Source of the DNA: Caecitellus pseudoparvulus
Taxonomy: Eukaryota > Bigyra: Bicosoecida
Length of the DNA stretch: 64,000 nucleotides
Direction of reading: 5' to 3'
Assembly: GCA_965644315.1 (NCBI GenBank)
Contig: CBFFRQ010000031.1
Span: 496,001-560,000, forward strand
Shown: piece after piece, positions 1 through 11,871 of the stretch
Position numbering within the stretch: the first letter of the stretch is position 1
Layout of the letters: the number at the start of each line of letters is the position of its first letter
Notes under the pieces: model-generated
Told to the model about the DNA's origin: nothing
What the model saw: the letters and a program-made list of their open reading frames with translations, nothing else
Databases searched by the model: none
Made by a program: the position numbers and the translations under genes

Positions 1-3000
1 TAGTGTAGCTGCCCCTGGCCCACACGAGGAGCTTCGTCAGGGTCTGGGACTTTCCTCCAGGCGCCTCCGGCCGCAGCCGGTCAAAGAAGGTAGCCATGCC
101 AGTCGCAGAGCCGGGCGTCGCAGGAGCCTCGTCCCGCCTCACAACGTTCGCCATGCGCTTGAAGGCTGCGTCCTGGATGCCAGGGTGCAGCGCTGTCCGG
201 GCCACGAACGCCAGCTCTGACGTGCTGATGGCAAGCTCCGGCACTGCTGTTTGCAAGCTGGCAGCGCCATTCTGCACGAGTCTCTCGCCTTCAGCCGCCA
301 CTGCCTGCACCACTGCTCGCAGAACGCCTGATCTGCACAGCACAGGGTCAATGCTGCCGAACTCGGCGCCCCAAGGCATGAGGGCAGAGAGTGCGGCCCC
401 AACGGTCGGGGAGGCGCCCTCGGCCGGCTGGGGCGCACCCACCAAAGCCGATGCCAGGCGCTGGCCAGGCGTGCCCCCCCTCGCGGACCAAGGCCCCGCA
501 GACAGGATGCTGCGGTCTAGCCAGGGCCCGACAGCCTCTTCTGCCTCCTCCTCCGCGATGCCCGCCGCCAGGGACGCGGCGAGGCGACTGGCGGCGAAGG
601 CAACGATGTGCAGGAGCCGAGCAGCCGAGTGGGACGGCAAGATGCTGCGCCGCAGCGTCCGCATGCAGTGCCGCCGCATGTCGTCTGCTTGCATGGCCCC
701 CACGACCTGTGCGTCGGCGGGAGGGCGGGGCACGGGCACGCCCGCATCCACGCCAAACGCCGCAGAGAGAACGTACGCATCCATGGCGACCTCATCCGTG
801 GGCCCATGCTGCGCCAGCACGTCTTCCCACGCGTTGCGCACCGCCTCAGCCGCCCTGCCCTCCGCGTCCCCCACCTCCAACACGGCAGAGGTGAAGGACG
901 CGGAGGGCACGCGACCAGTTGCGTCTGGGATGCCCAGAGCTGCCGTTTGCGCGAGCAGGCGCTGCAGCTTGGGCAAAGCCGCCTCTGCAAAGTACATGGA
1001 CACGGCTGGCAGAGGTGGTGTCTCCCCTGCGGCGTTGGCGCCAGGAGCATCTGGCGCCAGGTCCACGAACGCTGAGAGCACCGCGGTGCACGTGGTGGCC
1101 AGGTCTAGGACAGGGCTCTCACTCATGGAAGAAGCGGGCAGAGCTGCCATGTCTGTGTCGGGGGAGCGCAGAGGGGCCACGGTTCGCTGCGGGGAGGCAG
1201 CGGCTGCCCCCTTGCCCTCGCTGCCGAGCGCTCGCGTCGCGTCTTGTACTGATGCCGGCTCCACACGCGCCTGCACCAGAGCCTGCGCAAAGTCCACAGC
1301 CTTGTTAACAAGCTGCAGAAGGCCCTGAATGGCGGCAGAGGCCTGCGGCGCAAAGATGGAGACATTTGAGACGAGTGGGGTGGGTCCGCCGGGCAGCGCG
1401 CCGGCGACGTCGGACAGCCGCCTGGGCAGCGTCTCCATGGTCTCCACGGGCCACTGGGCCAGGTCAAAGGAAAAGTCATGCCAGGCCTCAGCCTGGTGTC
1501 GAGAGGCTGCCCAGGCCAGCGCTGCGGCGTGTGTGATGTAGACTTGCTTGAAGGCCAGCGCGGCTGCCCCCAGCAGCTGCACGTCCCGCAGGGTCAGAGC
1601 GGCCAGGCCGGGCATGGCAGCAGGCGGCTTGCCTGAGATGGCGGCTTCCACTGTCGCCTGCACAATGGCGCTCAGCTGCCCCGCGACAGTCTTGCCGCCT
1701 TGAAAGAGGTCAAAGGCGGTGCCTGTCTCGGCGCTGGCCATGGACGCGGTGGCGAGATCCTGCAGCACCAGGCGGTGCACCGACCGCACACTGGGGCCTT
1801 GCTGGTTGGTGCTGATGCTGCGCAGCAGCTCTGACGCGAACATGATGGCAGAAGAGGTGCACGCCCTGGAGCTCGTGACAGCCTCCGCTGGCGGCGGGGA
1901 GGTCAGCATGTTGTGCAGGCCAGCGAGCACGCACGCCCACTGCTGCGGCGCCGCCAACAGCGTGCCCAACGCATGGCCCAGGTTGGTGGACAGAAACGGT
2001 GCTGCCTCCCACAGCGCATCCGCAGTGCCACTGCTGGCGGGGTCTCTGGATCCGGCGGCTGACGATGGCATGGCTGTGGCAGGTTCGCCAGCAGCAGCCT
2101 GGGGCGTCGGCAGTGGCTTGATGGGGGCAGCTGACGGGTCAGCAGCAGCCCCATAAGCACGAGCAAAGGACCTGTCAGCGGCTTCCAGCGCCGGCATGGC
2201 AGAGACGCCGGCGCTCAAGATGCCGTCCACGGCGGGGACGGACACGACCTGCCTCAGCAGCAGGGCAGTGCAGCCCTGCACCTCCCTGGCCAGCACCCAC
2301 TGGTCACGCGCGCCGACCTCCGGCCTCACGAGCAACTTCTCCGTCGCTGCCTCGATGCCTGACTCCGCAAAGCGCTCCAGCTGTGCCGCGACCAGGCGAG
2401 CGATTGCCGCTACCGCGGTGCGGGCCTGCAGTCCAGCCAGCTGGGTGGGCGAGGCACCGGCAGGGGAGGCGGGCGACCCAACCAGCTCAGAATTCGCCCG
2501 AGACAGGCCTCGTGGGGGGGACATTGGGGAACCGGGCGCTGAGTCGAAGGGCGCCTTGGCTGGTGGGCTGCAGGGCGCACATGTCTGCACGACTTGGATG
2601 GCGGCCTCCAGGAGTTGCCGCAGGGCATTGAAGGCGGCGGGAACCGCCTCCACCACAAGTGGGGAGGCAATGTCCAAGCGGCGCTCTGTGGCAGCCTGGG
2701 CTGTGCCAGAGAAGGCACCCGCTGAATCCCCCTGCATCATCAGCTCCGTGCGGCACCGTGCGGCCTCAAAGTGCGCCAAGCGCACCATGTGCCGGAGCAA
2801 CCGCGTCACGAGTTGCCCGAAGGTGGCCACCCCCCATGCGGAGGCAGCTCTGCTCAGCGCCGCATCCGCTTCAGATGACAGAGCAGGCAAGGTGGCCTCT
2901 GTGGGCATGGAAGACCCTGTGTCAGCGGGGCGGTCTGCGCCGCATGCCGAGCACTTGGCATCGGCTGAAGGGTTCACCAGGGTGCACACAGCACACGCCC

Positions 3001-5789
3001 AGGGCGCAGCGCCCCCCCTGTCCCTGCCGGTGACAGAGGAGTCTGGAGCAGGTGCGGGGCGCGCATTGTCGCACATGCCACACTTCTCCGCGGTGGGGGG
3101 GTTTTCAAAGGTGCACATGGGGCAGCTCCAGGGGCGATCGACAGGGGGAACGTCAGAGCCAGAGGGAACGTCGGGACGATGGGCGGCGCCGGCGGAGGCG
3201 CCACCCTCAGGCGTGCTCTCCACGCCAGGGGTTGTGCACGGCATGGAGGCGGCTGTGGCTGTGAACAGAGAATGGGACGTGCCACTCAGAGGCAGGGCGA
3301 CGCCGACTTCAAGCCCGGGCAGCGAGGAGCCGCCTGAGGTGGGCACTTCTGCAGCAGCTGATGCAGGGGGGCGTGGTGGTGCGGATAACCCCACCGCATC
3401 TGCAGCCAGTGGTGTGCCGGGGGGACACCTGCGTGCAAATGCATCATACGCGCCCCAGGAGGGGAAGGACAGCACGGGGGAAGCGATGTCCACCCGGCGC
3501 TGGGAGGAGTAGAACATGACCACTGGGTACAGCGGCGCACCTGGCCTGTCAGGCACGACATCGCGCAAGACGACGCCACAGTCCACAGCATGCCCCCCTG
3601 GCGGCACGATGGCGCACGAGAGCGTGCCTGAGTTTGCGTTGAAGGTCATGCGCACGCGCGAGCCGGGAGGGATTTTGGCGCTGCGCTTGCCCTCCAGCAG
3701 CCTGCCCCTGTTGTAGAGCTTGCCGTTGAACGCTCGCACGAGCCAGAGGCTCTCGTTCGAGGCATAGCTGACGAGCGGCACGGGTCGCTGAGCAAGGCCG
3801 AAACACGTGCACTCGGAACCCGCCTTGTCGGTGGTCAGGTTCAGCTCCCAGACGTGTACGCCTGCCGTCAAGCCAGCTCGTAACTGAGCAAAGGCGCCAG
3901 TGCGCTGGGAGATGATCCCCGTGCCGCCTTCAGCCAGTTCCACGCAGTGAGTTCCTGCTGGGTCCCAGGCTGCCTCCGTGACAAGGGGAGAGTGGTCGCC
4001 GGATGCCAGCGCCACCGCACCGGATCCAGGCCCCACGGAGCTCTGGTGCATGAGCTGTGGCGAGGCAGTTGATGCAGGGGCAGAGGCGGACGGCAGCGCC
4101 TCCAGCTCCCCGATGAAACCTGTGAGGTCTTGGTCCACTGCGGGGTCCAGGTTGCTCTGCACCTGCTTCAGGCCATCGGGTGCCGAGCGTAGCAGGGGCT
4201 CCACTGCTGCAGGGGGCACGGTCCACGACACCATGTCCCCTGCTAGCTGCATGGCAGCCTGGCGGAGCCGGGGGTGCACCTGCGCGGCCCAGCGCTCGCC
4301 AGCGGTGGCTGACCCGTCCCCCAGCAGGAAGGCTGTGAGGGCATTCACCAGCACGACGGCACTGCCCGTGCCTCTGGCCAGGGTGAACAGCGCCTCTTGC
4401 AGGCTGAGCAGGGCATCTGCGGCTCCGGGGTCGGAGGAAGCAGCGCCTGCGGCAGCCTGTGCCGCCCTCAGCAAGTGGATGGACATGGCGTGCAGGAGGG
4501 ACTGGGGCTGCCCGTACCGGTCCACCTCTGCGCGCTCTGGCGCCTTGAACAAGCGAAAGGCGGCAATGGTGTGATACTGCTCCTCCACGTGCTTGCTTTG
4601 GTGTCCGTCAAAGGAGACGCGCAAGCACTGAATGGGCCCCAAGTCCTCTGGCAGCGTGAAGGTGATGGCGCCAGGCGAAGGCGACGCGCGCAGGCGGCCG
4701 ACCTCGTGGACCTCCCTTGAGCCCACTGGTATGACATGGAAAGTGTACACGACGGAGCGCATGTTGCCGAAGGGCACCACCTCAACGCTGTGCACCTTGG
4801 CAGGCTCGGGTAAGCGGTATTGCCAGGCGGCTGCTTCGCCAGGAAGGCGGTTGCTCCAGTATGTCCGGGACGAAGGCTCCACTGCTTTGGCAGCATCATA
4901 GTAATCATTGTATGCACTGGATGCGGAACACTGCCCAGCGTGCAGGGGCATCTCAGTGCGGGCAGAGACAGGCTGCGAGGGACGGCAGGGGTTCAGGCGT
5001 GTTGAGCAGGCGTGCGTGTCCAGGCGTCGTCCGTGCCAGCAGGCAGCGCCCAGCATGGAGGTGCAGAGGCGGCCAGCAACAGGAGCTGTCCCATGCTTGC
5101 GCACTGGAAGGCACGTCGCGCCGGGAGCGCCGCTGCACTCACTTTGAAGAGGGGGTAGATGGTGGCGTATGCAGCCAGCGTTTCGTGCACAAGGCACGTG
5201 TGGTGCATGCGCCCCAGCAAAGCCTGCACCTGCGTCCAGTGACCGCCCCCCTGTGTCGCAGAGAAGACTTGGAAGGCTTGCTCCACGCCCTCGTGCAGCC
5301 ACTGCACGTGAGTATCTGACTCGCGGTACGCGCGAGTGGTGGCGGAGACAGCGCCGTCGCCGGCGCCAACTGTTGCCCCTCGGCTGAGCGCTGAGCAAAT
5401 GGCAGCCGTGTCGATGGAATTGGACACGTGCACTCCATCGTTCACAGCTGCTTGCAGCAGGAGCATGTTGCGCACTGCCTCGGTAACTGCTTCCTCCGAC
5501 AGCGTGTCCACCGCCACGCCAGCACTGACCAGGTCAACGCCATGCTGGAGCGGGTCTTTTCTGATGACATCCAAACCCAAGACAGGGACAGGGTGCCCTC
5601 CCTTTGGGGCTTCTTCCAAGAACTGCTCCATGTCCTCGTGCACGACAGCAGCAGCGCAGTGCGTCGGAAAGCGCGGCCCACCACGCCAACTAAAGCTCTG
5701 CTTCTACAGCGCGAGAAAGGAGCCAACGCCGCGTGCGTCTCGCAAACCCACCTGGCACAAAGCAAGGGTGCAGGTGCATGCGAGCGCAT
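1..5789 (-). CDS. Giant SPRY / discoidin-like / RanBP2 zinc-finger protein, 3' part missing (partial)
   Basis: The reading frame is open on the minus strand from 4972 down to the left edge, so the C-terminus is outside the window. An upstream exon (5703-5143, containing the stretch GGPRFPTHC) joins it in phase across a 170-nt intron (5142-4973, donor GTGAGT, acceptor CGCAG). The first small exon with an ATG at 5789 is tentative. Domains in order: an uncharacterised N-terminal region; a galactose-binding/discoidin-like beta domain near 4860-4520 (begins TYWSNR); a SPRY domain about 3950-3480 (VHVWELNL, ECTCFGLAQ); and two RanBP2-type zinc fingers at about 3145-3070 (WSCPMCTFEN...KCGMCDNA) and 3010-2935 (WACAVCTLVN...KCSACGAD). 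About 950 residues of alanine-rich helical sequence follow. SPRY plus RanBP2 fingers in a giant protein suggests a protein-interaction scaffold or a ubiquitin-ligase-like protein. A HECT or RING domain would have to lie off-window, so that function is inference only. Confidence 0.75.
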
Positions 5790-8686
5790 TCTAGGGACGC
5801 GTCGCTTTTTGTTGTCTGCAGCAGGCATCTCTCAGGTGTCCGGCTGGAAGGCGGGCTCTTGGCCCCTCCTTCACAGACATCCGGACACGGGTGACTGGCT
5901 TTCGGTCAGATCTTGGGCCCCCTTCTCAAAGACCTCAATGAACGATACCCTGTGGTCCATAGCAGCGCTTTATGGGGACAATGCGTCATCTTGTGTCGTT
6001 CTCTGTGAATCTGTGTGTCTCCAAGTATGCGTCTTGAAAGGTGCTACAGCTGTGGATTAGAGCAGCAACTTCTATCTTGTCTTCTCGACCGCTTGAACGA
6101 ACATAGCGTAAGTTTTGCATCTAGGCAGGCAACCTTGTCCTACTCAACACAGTACCAAGCTTCGGAGGGGCAAACCATGCGCGAAGTTGCTTGTACGGCA
6201 CCGCTTGAGTCGGGGCAGTGATCTGTGGTCTGTGTGGTGTCGCTTGCCTGGATGCCCAGAGCTCCGCATACGCAGTCCTGTTCAAGGCGCGAAAGCTACG
6301 CGGGGTGAAAATAGAATGCAGACATCTTTTGCGCGGAAACCTCGCCAAAATTGCGCAAATGGGAAGTAAATTCACGCAGGAGAGGCGCCAGAATACCTCT
6401 CGCAGCCCCAGCGCCACACACTGGATGGCGCTGCAGCACAGCTCCGATGGGAAGCCAAGTCGCGCTGAGGTGGTGGTCAGGACTCGAGAAGAGCGTGCTA
6501 CCCTACAGCTCGTCATGCTTGAGCTTTATAGTGGCGCTGGTGGCCGTGCTGGGCGTGGCTGCGAGCTTCAGGAAGGAGGTCGCCCCTCTGGCCCTTTTGG
6601 CCGCACCGCTGGATGAGCCCATTGGTGCTGAGGAGTACCAGCGGATGCACCAGGCTCGTCTGCACGCCCCCAGCATGCGGCAAGGGGCGAGGGCCGGCGT
6701 TGCTTGCAGGGCTCACCAGGCGGTGAGCGCAGACGGGCACCGTGAGCCACTTCAACCAGAGTTCTCCGCCTTTCCAGACAGCACAGAGCAATTTCCGAAG
6801 CAAGTACAGCTTGTTGAGGCTTGTTTTGCATCATGATCGTCCCGCATTCAACCAGTTCGTGCTGTGACGGCCACACAGGTGGGCTCGGGCTGATGCAACG
6901 CAACTGAAACGCGTTCTCAGCCAGCATTGGCTCAAGGTGTGTGATACCTCACAATGCTGGCAACAAATTTCCTCCCCACGTTCATACTCACCGCTCCTAG
7001 CTCAAAACCAGCTTTGCCCTGGGCTCTTGTCATGCTCTTGGTAGAGAACAAGGGCTGTCAGCTCCAGCGCACGCTGCGTTGACTCCTCCTCCCATAGCCA
7101 AACCTGCACCTTGCACACCTTCTGACGCCAGCAGAGCGTGCCAGCCATGGGAAACTTGTGCTGCTGTCAGGGAATCATTGGACGACTTTGCGGGCAGGAG
7201 TGTGACACCGCTCTCAACTGTGGAAAAGAGACAAGGGTAGACATGGTGCGGAAATTGCATTGCCAGTCACGCTGGAGTCAACGTGAAGAAATCTGCTGCT
7301 TGCGCTCCTTCATCTTCCAGATGATCCCTATAAAAGAGCGTGTGGCTTGCTGGAAGCGTCTGAACGGATGGTTTTGGCTTCTCGGAACAGCACTTATGGT
7401 GTCTGGTTGGAGTCTTCAGCTGCAGGAAATGACTTCCAACGACGACACGTCTGCCGAGCCCTATATTATGCAGCTCGCAGTGGCTGTTGTTGACTGGATT
7501 GGGTGGCTCGTTTGCATTGGTTCCGCGCGCCCGTGCAACACTACACGTGCTGCCTGGCTCGGGCGCCCTTCTGAGGATTCCAAATACGACAGGTTCCTTG
7601 ACGTAAACTACAAGACACCTGATCAGCCCCACCTGCACGTAGATGTAGGTGGAGTCTTGGTGCCTGTGGAGTCTTTGCTTCTGACGCACCTTCCTCCTGC
7701 AATCGACTTGACCTGCTGCCACCGATACCCTCGTGTTGGTCGTACGCCAACAACTCCAACCCAAGGCGACCTTTCCAGCTTCTGTGCCTGCCAAGCCCGT
7801 GATCTTGCTGAAGGTGACCAAGATGAGGATTCAGCTCAGCAAGGCCTGGCATGTGCACGGCACCGTGACATTGTTCTTGCGTCGGAGCTGCATGCAATTG
7901 CAAGCACTCAGCTTGAATCGCGTTGCTGGAACAATCCGCTGTGCTGCTCACTGCGACTATGTTGTTGCATGGGGCCTTCAACGCGCTTTACTGTGCCAGC
8001 CAATGCTAACCATGGGCCCGCAACCCCTGCGCAAAGAGAGGAGCGCCTGGCTCTACGAGCGAGAGTCGACGTTCACTACGCTCTCCTCCGCAAGCAGTGT
8101 GTATCTTCAACGATGGCACGTCTAACTCTCGCAAGCGCCTTAGTCGTTTTCATGGTGGGTTTGATTGCTTCCTTTCCCCAGCACTTTGCAGTGGAGGGAG
8201 TATCGACTGCGAGCATAGCTCGCAAGCTCCAGCTGGCTGTCGTTCTGACAAAGGCACTCGTTGGAAGTCTTCCGAATTTGGCCCGCCTTGGCATTCTTGG
8301 CTCCCAAAACTGTTTTCGTTTCTCCTGCTCGACGACACTCGGACACAAATGTTGCGCGGCTGTCTTTCAGCAACTTTGCACGCGCAGCGCTGGTGCTGGT
8401 GAGAATTTGCCGCTTGGAGCAGATGCTCAGAGGGAGCGGAATGGAGCAGCTGGCCACGTACAAGCTGCACAGTGCCAATACCAAAGTGAGGCGAATATAC
8501 GCAGACGCCGATCTGATCACGCCAGTCCCCTCTGCACGGCCGCTGCGCGTGTTGCCAGGGGTCGCGGCGTGAGCCAGCAAAGTCGTCGTCTCCTTCCGCA
8601 CCCACCTTCCGGCAGACGACGACCTTTGGCGACAGTGGCCCTGCCTTCCAAACGCGCGCGCTCGCACTAATGCATCCATGCAAGCT
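5790..8686. other. Gene-poor, lower-GC interval with weak membrane-protein exon candidates
   Basis: No recognisable family was found in nearly 3 kb, and base composition is visibly less GC-rich than the flanking genes. Plus-strand stretches with hydrophobic helices are open: 6446-6838 (a 131-residue frame with one helix around FIVALVAVLGVAASF), and 7144-8672 (MGNLCCCQ start, possibly lipidated; helices around WFWLLGTALMVSGWS, LAVAVVDWIGWLVCIGSA and LTLASALVVFMVGLIASF). The second may be several exons: GTGCGGAAATTG at 7246 could be a donor with an acceptor at 7320 (75 nt, in frame), after which MIPIKERVACWK continues. The frame downstream of about 8300 shifts, which suggests further introns or non-coding DNA. 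A polytopic membrane protein on the plus strand is plausible but unproven. Confidence 0.25.
7248..7255 (+). promoter_or_regulatory. GCGGAAAT element in a possible first intron
   Basis: One of seven exact copies of GCGGAAAT/ATTTCCGC in the window. Here it reads TGCGGAAATTG and lies directly at a possible donor (GTGCGG, 7246) in the weak plus-strand gene candidate starting at 7144. Confidence 0.3.
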
Positions 8687-10551
8687 TCACTGAATCTCGC
8701 AACCGCCATCGCACAGCGTGCTCTCAGCACTCGCTAGACGAGGGGGGTCCCTAGACTCCTCGCTGATTGGCACAGCTTCCCAGTGAACGTCCACCATGAC
8801 GAGGGCACAACGCGAGCGCATGACCATGAAGCGGGCATTGTCTTCTTGAAAGCTAGGGGCACTCGGGTCACGGTCGCCGTCTCCCTCCACATCCGCTTCC
8901 TTGCCCCAGCTCGCGCTCGTTTCCCTCTCAGGTAGATCGAGATACAGTAGCGGAGTGCCCAGCATGGCTGTTTTCATAGAAAATGGCGTCCGCTTCAGCC
9001 ACTCGCCCACCCCGTACCGGCTTATTACGTGCATGAACAAGGTTCCAGGATTCGCAGCAGTGCTCCGCGGAATGCCCCTCCCCAGGCAAACCTCGCGGGA
9101 TGCGACGCTCACGCGGAGATTGTCAGACCGTTCACACAGCACATGCAGCAGCGCTCTTGATGGCCGGATCTTGTACTCGCTCGGGTGCTGCACCACCCAG
9201 TTCAGTGGAAGGCGGGGCAGCCGAAGTTTTGCCCGGAGTCCGAGCAAGTCTGGGAGATGAGTACGCGTCAGCTCCCCGCATGCTGCGTCCATTAAGTGCC
9301 GGAAGCACAGCACCTCGTACTTGTCCGAGTGCTGCACCACATCATCGGCAACACACAACAGGTCGCCTTGCCTCCAAGTAGGCTGTGGTAGTGGCACTTC
9401 ACGGACGATGGGCAGACGTACAACCCAATCAAGGATGGCTTCCGCGTGGTCCTCCCCCAACAGAACACCCTCCCATACACTGCCAGGGCACTCGTTGGAC
9501 AGGCACTTGCTGGCCCGTGTCATGACTTCGTTCAGTAGGTCCAGCACGACCCTCTGCATGTTCTCGAGCGGTGCGCGCAGCAAAGGGCACCCAGGCCCGT
9601 AGGGATTGGCCAGGCTCTTGATTTCGTAGACCAGCTGCACGAGTACTCGGCAGCAGGCCAATGCCAGCTGCACATGCGTCACCGCTGGATGGCAGTGTGG
9701 GACGAGGAGATACCCTGTGGCGTCAGCGGCGACACCCAGAAGCTTGGCTTGCAGCGCAGACGTTGCGCCCTGCTCCGGGAGAATGACTGACTCGCCCCCC
9801 ATGCTTGAGGGATGCAGTGGTGCGTTCAGTATACATACTGTTTCAGGAAGCGCGCATAGAATGTCGTGGCGCACACGCCCCGGCAGCTTCTTGGCTCGAA
9901 CCTCGCCGAGAATGCTCTCCAACTGATCGCGCCAGCTACACGGGACGTGCGAAGGCGCCTGAACGCTTTCCAAAAGAATGTCCTCGGACGAAGTCGAAGT
10001 ATCCATGTACTCCTGGAGGAAGGGGTGTGACTCCCCCTTTTCTGCGCACTCGGCAGCCATTGCAGAGGCTGCGTTGCGAGCCCAAATTCCGCAACAGCAC
10101 CCGAAACGCGAGTCTAGCACAGAGCCTGGGCTGGACAGGCGGTGCTGGTAAGTCTACAGGGCATTCTGTGACGAGTGTAGTATGAGACTTACACTTGGTA
10201 TGTGAGCGGAAGTGGCTTTTGCGCGCGGCAGTCAAGGCTGCCAACCATCCAGTGGCTTGCAGTGACCCAGTGGAAGCACCTGGCAGGCGCGTCGCCCCCT
10301 TCTGCCATCTGGTACGGCAGGCGAGTATCCAGCTTGTGTACCAGGGCGTCCCATGCCTCCTCAGTGCCCTTATAGTTCCCCGCCTCCAGGCGGCGGCCGT
10401 CTGGCGTGAATGCCACGGCCAGGGCATGGGTGCCGCCGAGCCGGTTGACTGGCTTTACACAAAGGAAGCTCAGCTGTGAAAGGCAAAGCGCAGACCCCAG
10501 CGGAATCCCCGGCCAGCCGAAAGTGCCTTGGGAAGCTACATCATCTTGCAT
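8687..10551 (-). CDS. Conserved-looking protein of unknown family, two exons
   Basis: Exon 1 (10551-10195) and exon 2 (10144-8687) join in phase 0 across a 50-nt intron (GTGTAAGT...TTACCAG), giving 604 residues. I recognise no family. The first 119 residues contain a WD-repeat-like stretch (LAVAFTPDGRRL). The rest is globular, alternating helical and hydrophobic, with no membrane segment, and ends GGCEIQ. The start is uncertain. The ATG at 10551 overlaps the stop codon of the upstream OPA3-like gene (ATGCAAGATGA), so translation may instead start at MAAECAEKG at about 10060. That start would place the near-match TGCGGAATTTGG (about 10093-10082) just 5' of the ATG. Codon use is less GC-biased than in most neighbours. 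Confidence 0.55.
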
Positions 10552-11714
10552 TCAGGGTGGTGTTCACGACGTCCACCATGACCCCCCCGGCGTGCTCGTG
10601 AAGCGCGTCGTGCACCGCGTCCTGCATGGCATCCCCGGCATCCCCGAAGAAAACGCTGCTGAGCGCCGTCAAGTCAATGCCCAAGCCAAACAAATTCCAC
10701 CACCCCCTCGGCACCGGCTCCCCCTCAGCCGCCAGGCGCTTCATTTCCTCGTATCGTTCCTTTAAATCGTCCACATGGGCTGCCGCCTGGGCTGCCTGCG
10801 CGTCCAACTGAGCGGTGGGGGACGCGGGCGCAGCACTGGCTGAGCTGCCCTCTGCCAGCTGCTCGTACAGGTGCTTCACGGGCTCCTTGCCCTGCACGGT
10901 ATCGGCTTCCTCCCCCGCCAGGACTGGCGCCACCTCCTTTGCGGCCTGCCGGATGCCTTCCGTTCGCTGCTTCGCCGCCTTGACGGCGTGTTCGGCAGCG
11001 GCGACTTGCTGCTGCTGGTCTGCAGACATGTTCAAAGAGCTCTCCAGCACTGACAAGTGCGCTCGCAGGGCGGCAGCCTCGCTTTCGAGAGCCAGGAAGC
11101 GGGCCTTGATGAGCTGCAAGGGGAGAGCGGTGCGGGTAGGGCATGGGAGCGGGCGGTTGCAGGCCGGCAGGAGCAAGGCTCGGAAAGGGGGGCTCTAACC
11201 ACTCACCTGCTGCTTCAATTCCGAGCGCATCTGCGCCTTGGAGTTGGACTCGGCCTTCTCACGCGCCGAGCGGCTGTACTCCAGGATGAGCAGCCCCGCA
11301 CCCACAGAGAAGATGAAGCTCTCGCTGAGGAATTCAGCTCCTCGTGACTCGGCAATTTTTTCTCCCAGGGGCTTCACCTGGTGTGCGTGCGCGGTGTTGC
11401 GGGGTGTGGGCGAGCACGGGGGGCAGCAGGGGGGAGCGCTGCATTGGCGCACCTGTGTGATCTCAGCACCCAACATGCGCACGTCCACCTGTGTCTGCAC
11501 ACGATGTGACAACTGACCCATGTAGATGCACACCCGCCTGAGGATGGGGTGCTCTGCGAAGCCCGAATGGGGAGGGTGGCTTCGAGGCCGCACCAGTGCT
11601 CACGTGATACGGCCGGCGCGCACCCGTAGCTTCAGACTTGATCCACTTGGCAACAGGCTTGGTCAACTGTTTGACGAGAAGCACCCCCAGCTTGAAGAGC
11701 GGCAATGCTGCCAT
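10541..11714 (-). CDS. OPA3: OPA3-like mitochondrial/membrane protein with long C-terminal extension
   Basis: Four exons (11714-11604, 11551-11453, 11377-11207, 11113-10541) give 317 residues. The N-terminus (PLFKLGVLLVKQLTKPVAKWIK) is the OPA3 family hallmark, followed by the hydrophobic region ESFIFSVGAGLLILEYSR, which matches the family's conserved ...GGGCLVLEYWR segment. OPA3 proteins act in mitochondrial (and possibly peroxisomal) membrane morphology. Typical members are about 130-200 residues. Here a further ~190 residues follow: a coiled coil (LIKARFLALESEAAALRAH), an Ala/Gln-rich stretch and a hydrophobic C-terminus around WWNLFGLGIDLTALSS. The second acceptor could be GCAG or GCAGAG; only the latter keeps phase. 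The stop codon overlaps the first ATG of the next gene. Confidence 0.82.
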
Positions 11715-11871
11715 GGCTGGCGCGTGGCGAAGCAGGGCCCTGCAGGCTCACACAACTTTGTCGTGGTGGGTTCGCAACGCTCGTGAAACGCTGGCCCAAC
11801 AGCTGTGGCCGTGCTCGCAGAAGGCAGAGGTGATGCGGCACACAGCTGACGGTGCATTGTAGAGGTACGCA

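Noticed and set aside
96-4574. Long plus-strand reading frames (for example 96-1328 and 2196-3512)
   Set aside because: They are antisense shadows of the SPRY/RanBP2 coding exon. Their translations are low-complexity without domains, whereas the minus strand gives clear zinc fingers and SPRY.
6121-8730. Minus-strand frames opposite the gene-poor interval, including 8140-8730
   Set aside because: No motif, unusual composition and no consistent splice structure; not listed as genes.
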